DNA of 64,000 bases from Mycolicibacterium litorale (GTDB lineage: Bacteria; Actinomycetota; Actinomycetes; Mycobacteriales; Mycobacteriaceae): contig CP019882.1 in assembly GCA_002007745.1 (NCBI GenBank), positions 4,340,001 to 4,404,000 on the forward strand, given 5' to 3'. Shown piece after piece: positions 44,380-53,503 of this stretch. The number at the start of each line of letters is the position of its first letter. Within the stretch, counting starts at the first letter, position 1. The notes under the pieces are model-generated. The model was not told the DNA's origin, did no database searches, and was given only the letters and a program-made list of their open reading frames with translations. A program made the position numbers and the translations under genes.

Positions 44380-46305
44380 ATGACCGAACACGTCGAACAG
44401 CTGGAGTTCCAGGCCGAGGCCCGCCAGTTGCTGGATCTGATGGTCCACTCCATCTACTCCAACAAAGACTCCTTCCTGCGGGAGTTGATCTCCAACGCGT
44501 CCGACGCGCTGGACAAACTGCGCCTGGAGGCATTCCGCAATAAGGACCTCGACGTCGACACCTCCGATCTGCACATCGAGATCGACATCGACAAGGCCGC
44601 CCGCACCCTCACGATCCGGGACAACGGGATCGGGATGACCCGCGACGAGGTGGTCGGTCTGATCGGAACGCTGGCCAAATCCGGCACCGCCGAACTGCGC
44701 CAGCAACTGCGCGAAGCCCAGAACACTGCCGCCTCCGAGGAGTTGATCGGCCAGTTCGGGATCGGCTTCTACTCGTCGTTCATGGTGGCCGACAAAGTCA
44801 CCCTGGTGACCCGCAAGGCGGGCGAGGCGTCGGCGACGCGCTGGGAGTCCACCGGCGAGGGCACCTACACCGTGGAAGCTGTCGACGACGCTCCGCAGGG
44901 CACGTCGGTCACGTTGCACCTCAAGCCCGAGGACGCCGAGGACGAGCTGCACGACTACACCGCGGAATGGAAGATCCGGGCGCTGGTCAAGCAGTACTCG
45001 GACTTCATCGCCTGGCCGATCCGGATGCAGGTCGAGCGCCGCAGCCCGGCCGACGAGGAGGGCGGCGAAGAGCAGGTCACCATCGAGACCGAAACCGTGA
45101 ACTCGATGAAGGCGTTGTGGGCCCGTCCCAAAGACGAAGTGTCCCACGAGGAGTACGTCGAGTTCTACAAACACATCGCGCACGCCTGGGACGATCCGCT
45201 GGAAGTCATCCCAATGAAGGCCGAGGGCACTTTCGAATACCAGGCCCTGCTGTTTATTCCGTCGCACGCGCCGTTCGACCTGTTTCAGCAGGACGCCCGG
45301 ATCGGTGTGCAGCTGTACGTGCGACGGGTCTTCATCATGGCCGACTGCGAGGAGCTGCTGCCGCCGTACCTGCGGTTCGTCAAGGGTGTCGTCGACGCGG
45401 CGGACATGTCGCTCAACGTGTCTCGGGAGATCTTGCAGCAGGACCGGCAGATCAAGGCGATCCGCCGCCGGCTGACCAAGAAGGTGCTCTCGACGATCGC
45501 CGAGATGCAGAAGGAGCGGGCCGAGGACTACCGCACCTTCTGGGGCCAGTTCGGCCGAGTGCTCAAAGAAGGCCTGCTCTCCGACGCCGACAACAAGGAC
45601 ACCCTGCTGGCGGTGTCGTCGTTCGCCTCGACGCACAGCGACGAGCAGGCCACCACGCTGGCCGAGTACGTCGGGCGGATGAAGGACGGACAGGAGCAGA
45701 TCTTCTATGCCACCGGCGACTCGCGGCAGCAGCTGCTGAGCTCACCGCACCTGGAGGCGTTCAAGGCCAAGGGTTATGAGGTGCTGCTGCTCACCGACCC
45801 GGTCGACGAGGTCTGGGTGGACATGGTGCCCGAATTCGACGGCAAGCGACTGCAATCGGTCGCCAAGGGTGAGGTGGACCTGTCCGCCGAGGAGGAGACC
45901 AGCGAAGCCGAACGTTCGCAGCAGGAGCAGGAGTTCGGTGGCCTTCTCGAGTGGCTCAAGGAGACCCTCTCCGAGCACGTGAAGGAGGTGCGGTTGTCGA
46001 CCCGGCTCACCGAGTCGCCGGCCTGCCTGATCACCGACAGCTTCGGCATCACTCCGGCGCTGGCGCGCATGCTGCAGGCATCGGGGCAGACGATCCCGGC
46101 GGAGAAACGCATCCTGGAGCTCAACCCCGATCATCCGCTGATCGCTGGGGTGCGGGAGGCGTTCACGTCGCGGGGCGGCGATGCGGCCCTGGCCGAAACG
46201 GCTGAGCTGCTCTACGGCACCGCGCTTCTGGCCGAAGGTGGCACGCTCGACGATCCGGCGAAGTTCGCCGGAGTACTGGCGCAGCGGCTGGCGCGCACCG
46301 TCTAA
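44380..46305 (+). CDS. htpG: Molecular chaperone HtpG (Hsp90 family)
   Basis: 641 residues, full length for bacterial Hsp90. N-terminal GHKL ATPase with ELISNASDALDKLRLEA (N-box), RDNGIGMTRDEV (G1), GTLAKSGTAE and GQFGIGFYSSFMVAD (G2); middle domain with QALLFIPSHAPFDL and NVSREILQQDRQIKAIRRRLTKK containing the catalytic Arg; C-terminal dimerisation domain. The preceding 240 bases (44139-44379) contain no gene and would hold its promoter; I see no clear CIRCE or HAIR element there. Confidence 0.97.
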   Translation: MTEHVEQLEFQAEARQLLDLMVHSIYSNKDSFLRELISNASDALDKLRLEAFRNKDLDVDTSDLHIEIDIDKAARTLTIRDNGIGMTRDEVVGLIGTLAKSGTAELRQQLREAQNTAASEELIGQFGIGFYSSFMVADKVTLVTRKAGEASATRWESTGEGTYTVEAVDDAPQGTSVTLHLKPEDAEDELHDYTAEWKIRALVKQYSDFIAWPIRMQVERRSPADEEGGEEQVTIETETVNSMKALWARPKDEVSHEEYVEFYKHIAHAWDDPLEVIPMKAEGTFEYQALLFIPSHAPFDLFQQDARIGVQLYVRRVFIMADCEELLPPYLRFVKGVVDAADMSLNVSREILQQDRQIKAIRRRLTKKVLSTIAEMQKERAEDYRTFWGQFGRVLKEGLLSDADNKDTLLAVSSFASTHSDEQATTLAEYVGRMKDGQEQIFYATGDSRQQLLSSPHLEAFKAKGYEVLLLTDPVDEVWVDMVPEFDGKRLQSVAKGEVDLSAEEETSEAERSQQEQEFGGLLEWLKETLSEHVKEVRLSTRLTESPACLITDSFGITPALARMLQASGQTIPAEKRILELNPDHPLIAGVREAFTSRGGDAALAETAELLYGTALLAEGGTLDDPAKFAGVLAQRLARTV

Positions 46306-46374
46306 GGGTCAGGCGACGGTGTGGTCCGGACGGCCGATGGTTTGGACACACACACGGCTGGGAAGGAATCAAGC

Positions 46375-46608
46375 ATGAAATCACTCCGTCGTCGCGCGAC
46401 GGCCGCCGTCGTCGCAAGCGTTTGCCTGGCCGCAGCAGCGCCGTTGAGTGTCGGCGTAAGTGCTGCGGAACCGTTGAACTGTGTGAACGGGCAATTTTGG
46501 GACCCGATCACGAATACCTGCCAGACGCCGCGGCCAGCGGAAGACTGCCCGGCGGGTCAGTACTGGAATGCGCTGTCCAATGTCTGCCGGCCGCTGGGCC
46601 AGCTATAG
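46375..46608 (+). CDS. Small secreted protein with two Cys-bounded repeats
   Basis: 77 residues. A signal peptide (residues 1-30, ending SVGVSAAEP) is followed by two similar modules: CVNGQFWDPITNTCQ and CPAGQYWNALSNVCR, pattern C-x2-G-Q-aromatic-W-N/D-x2-[ST]-N-x-C. Each module probably closes one disulfide. GGAAGGA precedes the ATG. Role unknown; small Cys-rich exported proteins of this kind are frequent in mycobacteria. It lies 69 bases after htpG and ends at a strong terminator. Confidence 0.8.
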   Translation: MKSLRRRATAAVVASVCLAAAAPLSVGVSAAEPLNCVNGQFWDPITNTCQTPRPAEDCPAGQYWNALSNVCRPLGQL

Positions 46609-46619
46609 CCTCTGCCCGA

Positions 46620-46649
46620 AGGCCCGCGCGACCATGGTCGCGCGGGCCT
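46620..46649. terminator. Strong bidirectional rho-independent-like terminator
   Basis: A perfect 30-bp palindrome (AGGCCCGCGCGACCA and its complement) followed by TCTTTAT on the plus strand. It separates the small secreted protein gene from the convergent DsbA-like gene. Confidence 0.85.
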
Positions 46650-46672
46650 CTTTATGTCGACTTCGTGTCGGC

Positions 46673-47341
46673 TCATCCGGGAAACTGCGCCAGCCAGTCT
46701 GAATCTTCGTCGACGGGCTGGTCGTTGATGACGACGAGCGGAACTCCCGGCTCGGGAAATCGGTGCAGGGCATCAAGGTTGTTGACCGCGATCGCGTGCG
46801 GGTCGAAACCGATGGGCAAACCGATCCGAATGAGGTCTTGGGCCAGTTGCGGCGCACCGATTCGATGGGCGACGTCGGCAAGCTGGTCGTTGCTCAGGTC
46901 CGTGGGCCCGCCCTCCTTGGGCTGGGTGTCCTTCGCGTAGATCGCCTCGATGAAGTGCCACGCGACGTCACTCGATCGCGCTTGGTCGGCCACTACGTAG
47001 GCGGCGTAGATCGCTCGGCTGTCGTAGGTACCGCTGGCGGAGTACTTGTCGAGGAAGTCCACGAATCGCAGGTTGACGCGCAGCGCGCCATTTTCGATGC
47101 GCTTACTGATCTGCTCGCCCTGAGTTCGCACGAACTTGCCGCTGTACGGGCACAGCGGGTCGACGTAGAGGTCGATCTGGCGCAGTGCGTCGGGGTCGCC
47201 GATCGAGAGCACATCGCCAGCCGGTGCCGCTGCGGCCGCCTGCGCGACGCCGCTGACCGGGCCGCACATGACCAGCGCCAACAGCAGGCCGAGGACTGCC
47301 GCGAGGACTCGGAATAGCCGGGTTGTTGCGCGTGCGCTCAT
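46673..47341 (-). CDS. Secreted DsbA-like thioredoxin-fold protein with CPYS motif
   Basis: 222 residues from the ATG at 47341. Signal peptide or anchor at residues 10-36, then IDLYVDPLCPYSGKF and DsbA-type helical insert and C-terminal cis-Pro region GVPLVVINDQPV. The usual CxxC is reduced to C64-P-Y-S67, so only one redox Cys remains. Such monothiol forms cannot cycle as normal oxidases and may act as isomerase-like or binding proteins. An upstream in-frame start would add MGKGRNAPRAHDGV. Extracytoplasmic. Confidence 0.85.
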   Translation of the reverse strand: MSARATTRLFRVLAAVLGLLLALVMCGPVSGVAQAAAAAPAGDVLSIGDPDALRQIDLYVDPLCPYSGKFVRTQGEQISKRIENGALRVNLRFVDFLDKYSASGTYDSRAIYAAYVVADQARSSDVAWHFIEAIYAKDTQPKEGGPTDLSNDQLADVAHRIGAPQLAQDLIRIGLPIGFDPHAIAVNNLDALHRFPEPGVPLVVINDQPVDEDSDWLAQFPG

Positions 47342-47407
47342 GACCCCATCATGCGCCCTGGGCGCATTGCGTCCTTTGCCCACTTTCTACTTCGAGTGCA
47401 GCCACAC

Positions 47408-48319
47408 TCACACCGCGTCGAAATCCTCCCAGTGCGCGATCTCGAGATCGTCGCCTCGCGACACCGGAGTGAGTGCACCACGGCCGGCGAAGTGCGCGGG
47501 AAACACGGCCGCACGCCGCAGCGCGGCGCTGGCGAGAACGGCATTGCGGCTGACCCGCGCCGCAGCGGCATCGATGTCGAATAGACACGAGTCGTGAGGG
47601 CGGCTGATCTGCAAGGGGGTGTGGACGAGATCACCGACGAAGACTGCGCCGGAACCACTTTCAAGCCACACCACCGACGAGCCCGGCGTATGCCCCGGCG
47701 CGGGTTCGAGGCGCAGGGTGTCGCCGAGCTGATACCCACCGCGCCACGTCTGCAGCTGCCCGGCAGCAGCGATCGGGGCGACGCTGTCTTCGAAAACCAG
47801 CCGGATCCCGGCGAAACGCGCCTTCTCGTCCTCGGTGCGGGCCGGCCGCATTCGTTCGGCGTTCTCCGGCCGGAAATAGTCGTAGTCGTCCTGGGGCACC
47901 AGGTAGGTCGCGTTGGGGAACGTCGGCACGAACTGTCCCCCATCGAGCCTGGTGTTCCACCCCACGTGGTCGTAGTGGATGTGGGTGTTGATCACGACGT
48001 CGACGTCCTCGGGCTGCACACCGATTCCGGCGAGCTCGTTCAGGAAGTCGGTATGCAGGTGGTCGAACGCAGGCGCCTGCGGACGCTCACGGTCGTTACC
48101 CACGCCGGTGTCGATCAGCACCGTCTGCCCACCGGTCCGCACCACCCAGGTCTGAATCGCCGCCCGGTAAGCGCGGGACTCCGGAATCCAGTGGTGCGGC
48201 GCGATGTCGTCGGTCCACAGGTGGGCTGGGGTGTCGGGGAACATCTCTTCGACGGTCTTCACCGGGCCAACCCATTCCAGCACCCGCGCGATCTCGACAG
48301 AACCTATTGCGACCGTCAT
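47408..48319 (-). CDS. Metallo-beta-lactamase-fold hydrolase
   Basis: 303 residues. The metal motif THIHYDHVGWN (112-122), TGVGNDR loop, PGHTPGSSVVWLESGSGAVFVGDLVHTPLQI carrying further His/Asp ligands, and a final HFAGRG. The pattern fits quorum-quenching lactonase/AttM-like or general MBL hydrolases; substrate unknown. The start has AGGAGG 9 bases upstream; an earlier in-frame start is weaker. Confidence 0.88.
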   Translation of the reverse strand: MTVAIGSVEIARVLEWVGPVKTVEEMFPDTPAHLWTDDIAPHHWIPESRAYRAAIQTWVVRTGGQTVLIDTGVGNDRERPQAPAFDHLHTDFLNELAGIGVQPEDVDVVINTHIHYDHVGWNTRLDGGQFVPTFPNATYLVPQDDYDYFRPENAERMRPARTEDEKARFAGIRLVFEDSVAPIAAAGQLQTWRGGYQLGDTLRLEPAPGHTPGSSVVWLESGSGAVFVGDLVHTPLQISRPHDSCLFDIDAAAARVSRNAVLASAALRRAAVFPAHFAGRGALTPVSRGDDLEIAHWEDFDAV

Positions 48320-48558
48320 CGGTGTTCGCCTCCTGTTGCCGGTGCTCGTCCTCCACATCTATCAGTCGCCCGCACCAAGCCGCCGCCCGCGTGACGTTGC
48401 GATCATCTTCGCCGGGCTTCGCCCAGAGGGCGCGGGCCCGTTGCCATGGTCTGAACCCGAATCACCGTGCGCAGACAAGGGCCCCGACCGGCGGCGACAT
48501 TGCTCGATCACATCAACCAAGCCGACGACGCGCGGGCGTGCGGGTCGACAGGCCAATG

Positions 48559-48837
48559 TCACGATGTCCTGCGCCCGCTAGGGGGATGGTGCGCCGGAGC
48601 GAGCACGACCGGGCGCTCGGAAGCGACGCTGCGCACATGTAGGCCGGTGACGTCTCCCGCTGAACAGACCAGCGCAACGTCGGCCCGGGCGTCGCGCACT
48701 GCACAGAGTTGATCCCTGGTGAACACCAGCTCGATGGCGTTGCGGCCAAACCGGGCGAGGTAGCCACGTACGGCCTCGCGCAGCACGCCCGCACCAGTTC
48801 GCGGCGGGGTCGCCATCGGGCTGATCATGAGCGGCAT
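48559..48837 (-). pseudogene. Remnant of a LysR regulator substrate-binding domain
   Basis: A 92-codon open frame whose middle (VRGYLARFGRNAIELVFTRDQLCAVRDARADVALVCSAGDVTGLHVRSVASERPVVLAPAHHP) reads as an internal piece of a LysR effector domain. There is no helix-turn-helix before it and no rest of the domain after it. The 690 bases between the hydrolase start and the next gene hold nothing else I can support, so this marks decayed DNA at the edge of the accessory island. Confidence 0.55.
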
Positions 48838-49007
48838 TTACATCTGTAACTTGACCGATGAATATCCGGCCGTCCGGCACAGCGAATTTTCCCGGCGCGA
48901 CCGCAAGACATCCGAATGAGATTCTCGCCATGCTGCGCTCGGTGGGAGCCTCCGGGTAGTCGCCGAGTTTGACGAAAGGTCCGTGGAGTTGACCACTTGA
49001 ACAGCTC

Positions 49008-49607
49008 TCAGGGAGCGTTTGCTCCCTGTTGTCGGTTCTCGAGTGTCTGACCTATGACGCGCGTTGTGAGAATGCAGATTGAATCAAGCCAATCAAGCAC
49101 CTGCCGGGCATCTTCGACTGACCTAAAATTCGGATACGACTGCCAGGTGAGTTGCCCATCTGAAGGGTTCCTCAGGGTATGAAACGCTCCCGATCCAGAC
49201 GGGTGTGCGTGGTCGCTCCACAGATCATAGAGAGCTTTGAACCCGGGAAGATGTCGCTCTGCTTCTGCTATCACTTTGCCGATCGGCAGCCGTTGCGTCG
49301 CTCCCGGGCGCAGTTTCTCGAACTCCTGAGGCTTACTATTGACCCAGTACACCACCGCGAGGTTCTCCGCATACGCACGCAGGACTGTCACTGCTGCCAG
49401 TGGGTTTCCTTGCTCCACCAGGGATATAACGCCGAGATGGAACGCTTGAGCGCGCTCAATGAATCCAAGGTATGGAAGGTCATCGTAGTGAATTCGACCG
49501 TCTTTTAGGTAGACCAGTGCGTCGTGAAGCATGGCGCGCCCGGCGTCCCGCGCTGCGCTCAATTCAGCTTCAACCTGCGCTGCATCGAAGAGTTCGCTTG
49601 CATCCAC
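49008..49607 (-). CDS. DUF5677-like helical protein
   Basis: 199 residues, all-helical in appearance, no signal peptide. Segments ERAQAFHLGVISLVEQGNPLAAVTVLRAYAENLAVVYWV and LYDLWSDHAHPSGSGAF resemble DUF5677-type proteins found beside restriction and other defence genes. Function is unknown. It follows the helicase gene by 125 bases in the same direction. Base use is less GC-rich than in the core genes. Confidence 0.6.
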   Translation of the reverse strand: MDASELFDAAQVEAELSAARDAGRAMLHDALVYLKDGRIHYDDLPYLGFIERAQAFHLGVISLVEQGNPLAAVTVLRAYAENLAVVYWVNSKPQEFEKLRPGATQRLPIGKVIAEAERHLPGFKALYDLWSDHAHPSGSGAFHTLRNPSDGQLTWQSYPNFRSVEDARQVLDWLDSICILTTRVIGQTLENRQQGANAP

Positions 49608-49732
49608 ACCTGCGAGGCTACCGACTGCACGGGGATCTTCAGCTGTGGAGCAGTTGTGTCAAAGTGGGGCATTCCGGCAGCGACACCGACAAGCGGACTG
49701 CCAGTTCCTTACTGGACTGACAAGAGGTGATC

Positions 49733-52700
49733 TCAGGCCGAGCAGTAAACGGCGAAACCTCCCTTTGTCACGGCTCTGACGTAGGCCTCGGCGCCAGCGA
49801 TCAGTCGCATTTGTTCGTCTGTGCTGTCGGCGATGCTCATTCCAGGTTGAGCGATGATCGTTGTGAATCGAACAAATAGGAGCGGCGCCTTCTCCTGTAT
49901 GCGAACTAATGCCGCTCGATCACCCACCTCGAACGCACTGTGTCCTGTTCGCGTTGAGTAGTTTCGTGAACGGCGATCGATGTGGTTAATGAGTGGTGTT
50001 GCTCCGTGGTCGCGCCACCGGGCACCGCGGGTAGCCTGACCGCATACCTCGTAGAGGTCAGCAAGCCGGCCGCCGGGCGTGGGCTGCGATGAGTACTTAC
50101 AGTGCACCAAGGTGATGAGCAGATCGTTGCCATCTACGCGTAGGCCTACTAGATCGGCTGCTTCGCCCGCACGGTCGTCGTCGATCAATACATCAAATGC
50201 CTGGCTCGCCTGCAGGTGGCGCGACATGTACGCCTGGATCGAGTCGTATCGCCTTGTGTTGCCTTGTGATTCGACCGTGATGTCAACGCCGTCGGCCTGC
50301 CACGGGAGTGGCAATAGGTTGGTTCTGTCGTAGGGCGCCAGCTCTGTCCGCGGTTCGAGCAACCGGTCGTCGCCAGTGATGAGTCGGTCGCCGGCGAGGA
50401 AAAGGGTCGGTTTGTGGTTGTTGAACCAGGCGGACAGATCGACCCCGGTGCCGCGGCCTTCAACCGACACCTCAGCATCTACGGCCCGGTAGTGCAATCC
50501 GGTATTGCCCACGACCGCTGTGTAGGGCACCTCCCACAGCGGGGTCACAACCGAAAACATGAATGGTCCGCTCGGCGAATAGTCGTCCACACGGAAACCG
50601 ACATCGGTGATGAGGAATCGCTTGTCGTCATACACGGCGTGCTGGGCGGTGCCGGTGCCGAGGTAGAGATTCCATGGCCACTCCAGTGCGAGCAACGCAT
50701 GCTGGGGCCGCTCGGTCACGGCAATCGGAATGATCATTTCGCGGAATAGTAAGCGCAGATCGACTGACGTATCAAGGAGTTTGGCGCCTTGTAGGTGACA
50801 CCAATCGCGCCACTGAGACAGGCTAGGTGCGGTCCGCATTGACCAGAATCGGCCCGACAGCGCGGCAGCGATCGTGACGCGTTCACCATCATCAAATGCT
50901 TTCGCGGCTATGTGGGTGTTGGTCTTGTGGTTGCGCTCGGCCTCGTTGAGTGCGGTCTCGACGTCGCTACCCACATGCATCGAGAACCGCTTGTCGCGGT
51001 CGCGGGCGTCTAGCAACCCGACGTTGGTCGGTATTAGGCGATCCAACGCCGCGAATACACGGAACGTATCCATCCCGCGGACCATCTGTGGCTCCTCGCC
51101 GAGTACAGCCTCGGCCAACTCGTCGTACTTCTTCTCGGTATCCGAACTGTGAATGAAGAGAAGCCCAAGCTTTGTGTCGAAATACATCGCCAGCAGGTCG
51201 TATGAAACGGCCTGTAGCCCAGGTATGTCGCCCCATCTGAGATCGGCGACCGATTCGATAACGAACCACGCGACGGTGTCGGCCGCGCTCACACTGATTA
51301 CTCCTTCAAGTACCGCTTCCCCGTAGACGTCGAGCGCTGCATCGGGATTCCATTCGGTCGCATAGGTGCGATACGCGACAGCGCTCATCTTTGGTTCTAC
51401 CAACCCGACTGGTACTCCGGACGGTGTCGCAGCGAAGGATTGGTCGAATTCGCTCGTGGCTTCGGCCCGCGCGATGGCGTAGTCGGTGACGTCGCTGAGC
51501 ACCTTGTCCCAGTCGGGATCTTCTCGCAGTAGCTTCCGCAGCGGTGAGAACGCCGTTGTTGGGTCGCGGCAGACGAATACGCTTGCGGTGCTGATGGGTT
51601 TTGCGGATACCGTTCTCGCAAGACGTCCGACAAGCTGGATCATCGGTCCTAGGGATTTGCGATTGTCATGGAATGCTGCAATTTTCAAGTTCGGCATGTC
51701 GAATCCTTCTCCGAGCATGTCGACACAGACGATTACGTGACACTGCCCGTTTGACAGAGCACCTAGGGCTTCGGCTTTGCGGCGCTGGCCAATACTTTCG
51801 TGCAACAGTCGTGGCGCCGCCTCAGGTGCGAGTGACTGATAGATCGCAAAGACCTGTTCTGCACGGACCTTTGTCGCGGCACGTGCCAGTAACACGTGGT
51901 CGAATCCGGCTTCTCGGTCCCTGCGTAGCCGCGCAAGGGCAGTGACAGCGAGCTCACGGTCGGGGTCGTCGATGGCTACGATCGACGCGAACTCGATGCG
52001 GCTGAAGTAGTTATCCTTCTGGGCTTCTCGGAGTGGGAATCGGAAGATGGTCCGGCCCGGCAGTGGACGCTCGTCGGCACGGAAGGGGGTGGCAGTGAAC
52101 AACAACACGGGGCGTGCGTCGAACGCGCGGATGATGCCGCTCCATGTCGTTGCAGGGGCGTGGTGCGCTTCATCGACAACGAGGTGTGTGAATGCGTCTA
52201 ATAGCGCTGCGCGTGAAGCCTGGTCGCAAGCGTCGATCGAATTCGGTGTCGCGACCACGACATTGCACCGCCTAGCGAATTCGGCAGCCCCAGCGGAATC
52301 CTGGAAACCATGCTCCAGGCGTCCCACGGAGGGCCTTTGCGCTGTGTTTGAAACGATTCCCTCTCGCTGGAGCACACCTAAAGTCTCGAACTTCGAAGCA
52401 ATCTGATCGCGCAGAGCGACCGACGGGACAAGCACCAGGAGGCTGGTAGGCCGAGCGGCGACCATCCATGCCAACATCGTCTCGGTCTTGCCAGTGCCGG
52501 TGGGCATGACGACGACTGCAGGCTCCTGCAGCCCTGAGGATTGATATCCCACGATGGAATGCAATGCCGCGATCTGGGGACGGCGCAGGCTTCCGGGCTC
52601 ATCATAGGGTGTGAATCCGATTGCATCTCTGAATGTTTCAAGCACCTCACCCGAGCCGATTTGCTTGCGACTACCAGCCCAATCGACTCGAAAGGTGGAT

Positions 52701-52915
52701 CTGTTGAGGGTGGGGAGCGTGGCGATGAGGTGGTCGGCGGCGTAGGGGCCTGTCCCGCGGGTGGCGGGCCAGTGTCCATACCGACTGTGTACGGAAAGGT
52801 GGCCATCAACGTCCGCAATGGCCAGGTCATCGCATGCGGGCACGAGCAGCTGTCGAATGGAGTTGCCACCGATGGTGACTTGCTCGGCCCAGACGTTGGC
52901 CGTGCTGATCGCCAT
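49733..52915 (-). CDS. Superfamily 2 DEAD/DEAH helicase with probable C-terminal nuclease domain
   Basis: 1060 residues. Helicase motifs: Walker A MPTGTGKTE (137-145), DEAH box VVDEAHH (246-252), motif III TAT (274-276), and motif VI QLVGRLAR (427-434). The long C-terminal part has no known name, but near its end GEAADL (917-922) followed by LVHCKYSS (936-943) gives an E...D...(H)xK arrangement typical of PD-(D/E)xK nucleases, with Lys940 as the key residue, followed by DLYEVCGQATRGARW. Helicase-nuclease fusions of this kind act on invading DNA. It starts 9 bases after the small unknown gene and is cotranscribed with the exonuclease gene. The restricted DNA type is not deducible. Confidence 0.85.
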   Translation of the reverse strand: MAISTANVWAEQVTIGGNSIRQLLVPACDDLAIADVDGHLSVHSRYGHWPATRGTGPYAADHLIATLPTLNRSTFRVDWAGSRKQIGSGEVLETFRDAIGFTPYDEPGSLRRPQIAALHSIVGYQSSGLQEPAVVVMPTGTGKTETMLAWMVAARPTSLLVLVPSVALRDQIASKFETLGVLQREGIVSNTAQRPSVGRLEHGFQDSAGAAEFARRCNVVVATPNSIDACDQASRAALLDAFTHLVVDEAHHAPATTWSGIIRAFDARPVLLFTATPFRADERPLPGRTIFRFPLREAQKDNYFSRIEFASIVAIDDPDRELAVTALARLRRDREAGFDHVLLARAATKVRAEQVFAIYQSLAPEAAPRLLHESIGQRRKAEALGALSNGQCHVIVCVDMLGEGFDMPNLKIAAFHDNRKSLGPMIQLVGRLARTVSAKPISTASVFVCRDPTTAFSPLRKLLREDPDWDKVLSDVTDYAIARAEATSEFDQSFAATPSGVPVGLVEPKMSAVAYRTYATEWNPDAALDVYGEAVLEGVISVSAADTVAWFVIESVADLRWGDIPGLQAVSYDLLAMYFDTKLGLLFIHSSDTEKKYDELAEAVLGEEPQMVRGMDTFRVFAALDRLIPTNVGLLDARDRDKRFSMHVGSDVETALNEAERNHKTNTHIAAKAFDDGERVTIAAALSGRFWSMRTAPSLSQWRDWCHLQGAKLLDTSVDLRLLFREMIIPIAVTERPQHALLALEWPWNLYLGTGTAQHAVYDDKRFLITDVGFRVDDYSPSGPFMFSVVTPLWEVPYTAVVGNTGLHYRAVDAEVSVEGRGTGVDLSAWFNNHKPTLFLAGDRLITGDDRLLEPRTELAPYDRTNLLPLPWQADGVDITVESQGNTRRYDSIQAYMSRHLQASQAFDVLIDDDRAGEAADLVGLRVDGNDLLITLVHCKYSSQPTPGGRLADLYEVCGQATRGARWRDHGATPLINHIDRRSRNYSTRTGHSAFEVGDRAALVRIQEKAPLLFVRFTTIIAQPGMSIADSTDEQMRLIAGAEAYVRAVTKGGFAVYCSA

Positions 52916-52924
52916 ACAACCCGC

Positions 52925-53500
52925 CTAACGGTGATTAGGGATGCCGGCGCGGGGGACCTTCACCGGGAGTCTCCGCCGGCCAGCATCCTTACCACGGAGG
53001 TACTTTCGCATCATTCGCTGTTGCTCGATCGCCTCCCACGTCATCGCCAATGCTTCAAGCCATCGGGCGATCCCAAGTACCACGGCAACCTCTGCAGGAG
53101 CACTCGCATCCGCGGGCGGGGCCTCTAGATTTAGGGGCCTAGGAGGTCGCGGCCAGCTGGGCTCAATCAACCTGGACTTCGATTTTGCTGCAGCTTCCTC
53201 GAACTTCTTTCGGAGGCAGTCGATTTCATCCTCGATGCTGACGAGCGTCATGCCGAGGTCGATCTCGTCAGCGCCAGTGTCAGATTGCAGGGATCGATAG
53301 ACTTCCATTCCCGCAGGGGTGCCTACGAGATACCTATCCTGCGTGAGCGCGTTCAGTCGCGTTGGTTCGTCAGACCCGATGACCCACGCTCCGGCCATGC
53401 GGCTCATTCCTGACGGGACAACGCCGACGCTTACTTTCCACACGACGACGTACTTCGAAGACGCGTCTACTACCGCGATCGATTGATAATCGGTATCCAC
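52925..53500 (-). CDS. Unknown protein of the helicase/exonuclease operon
   Basis: 191 residues. Begins MDTDYQSIAVVDASSKYVVVWKVSV and contains an acidic helical segment (DEIDLGMTLVSIEDEIDCLRKKFEEAAAK), a Pro-rich linker and a basic C-terminus (MMRKYLRGKDAGRRRLPVKV). No domain is recognised. It lies 3 bases after the exonuclease gene and 9 before the helicase gene, so the three are one operon and probably one system. Confidence 0.7.
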   Translation of the reverse strand: MDTDYQSIAVVDASSKYVVVWKVSVGVVPSGMSRMAGAWVIGSDEPTRLNALTQDRYLVGTPAGMEVYRSLQSDTGADEIDLGMTLVSIEDEIDCLRKKFEEAAAKSKSRLIEPSWPRPPRPLNLEAPPADASAPAEVAVVLGIARWLEALAMTWEAIEQQRMMRKYLRGKDAGRRRLPVKVPRAGIPNHR

Positions 53501-53503
53501 AGC

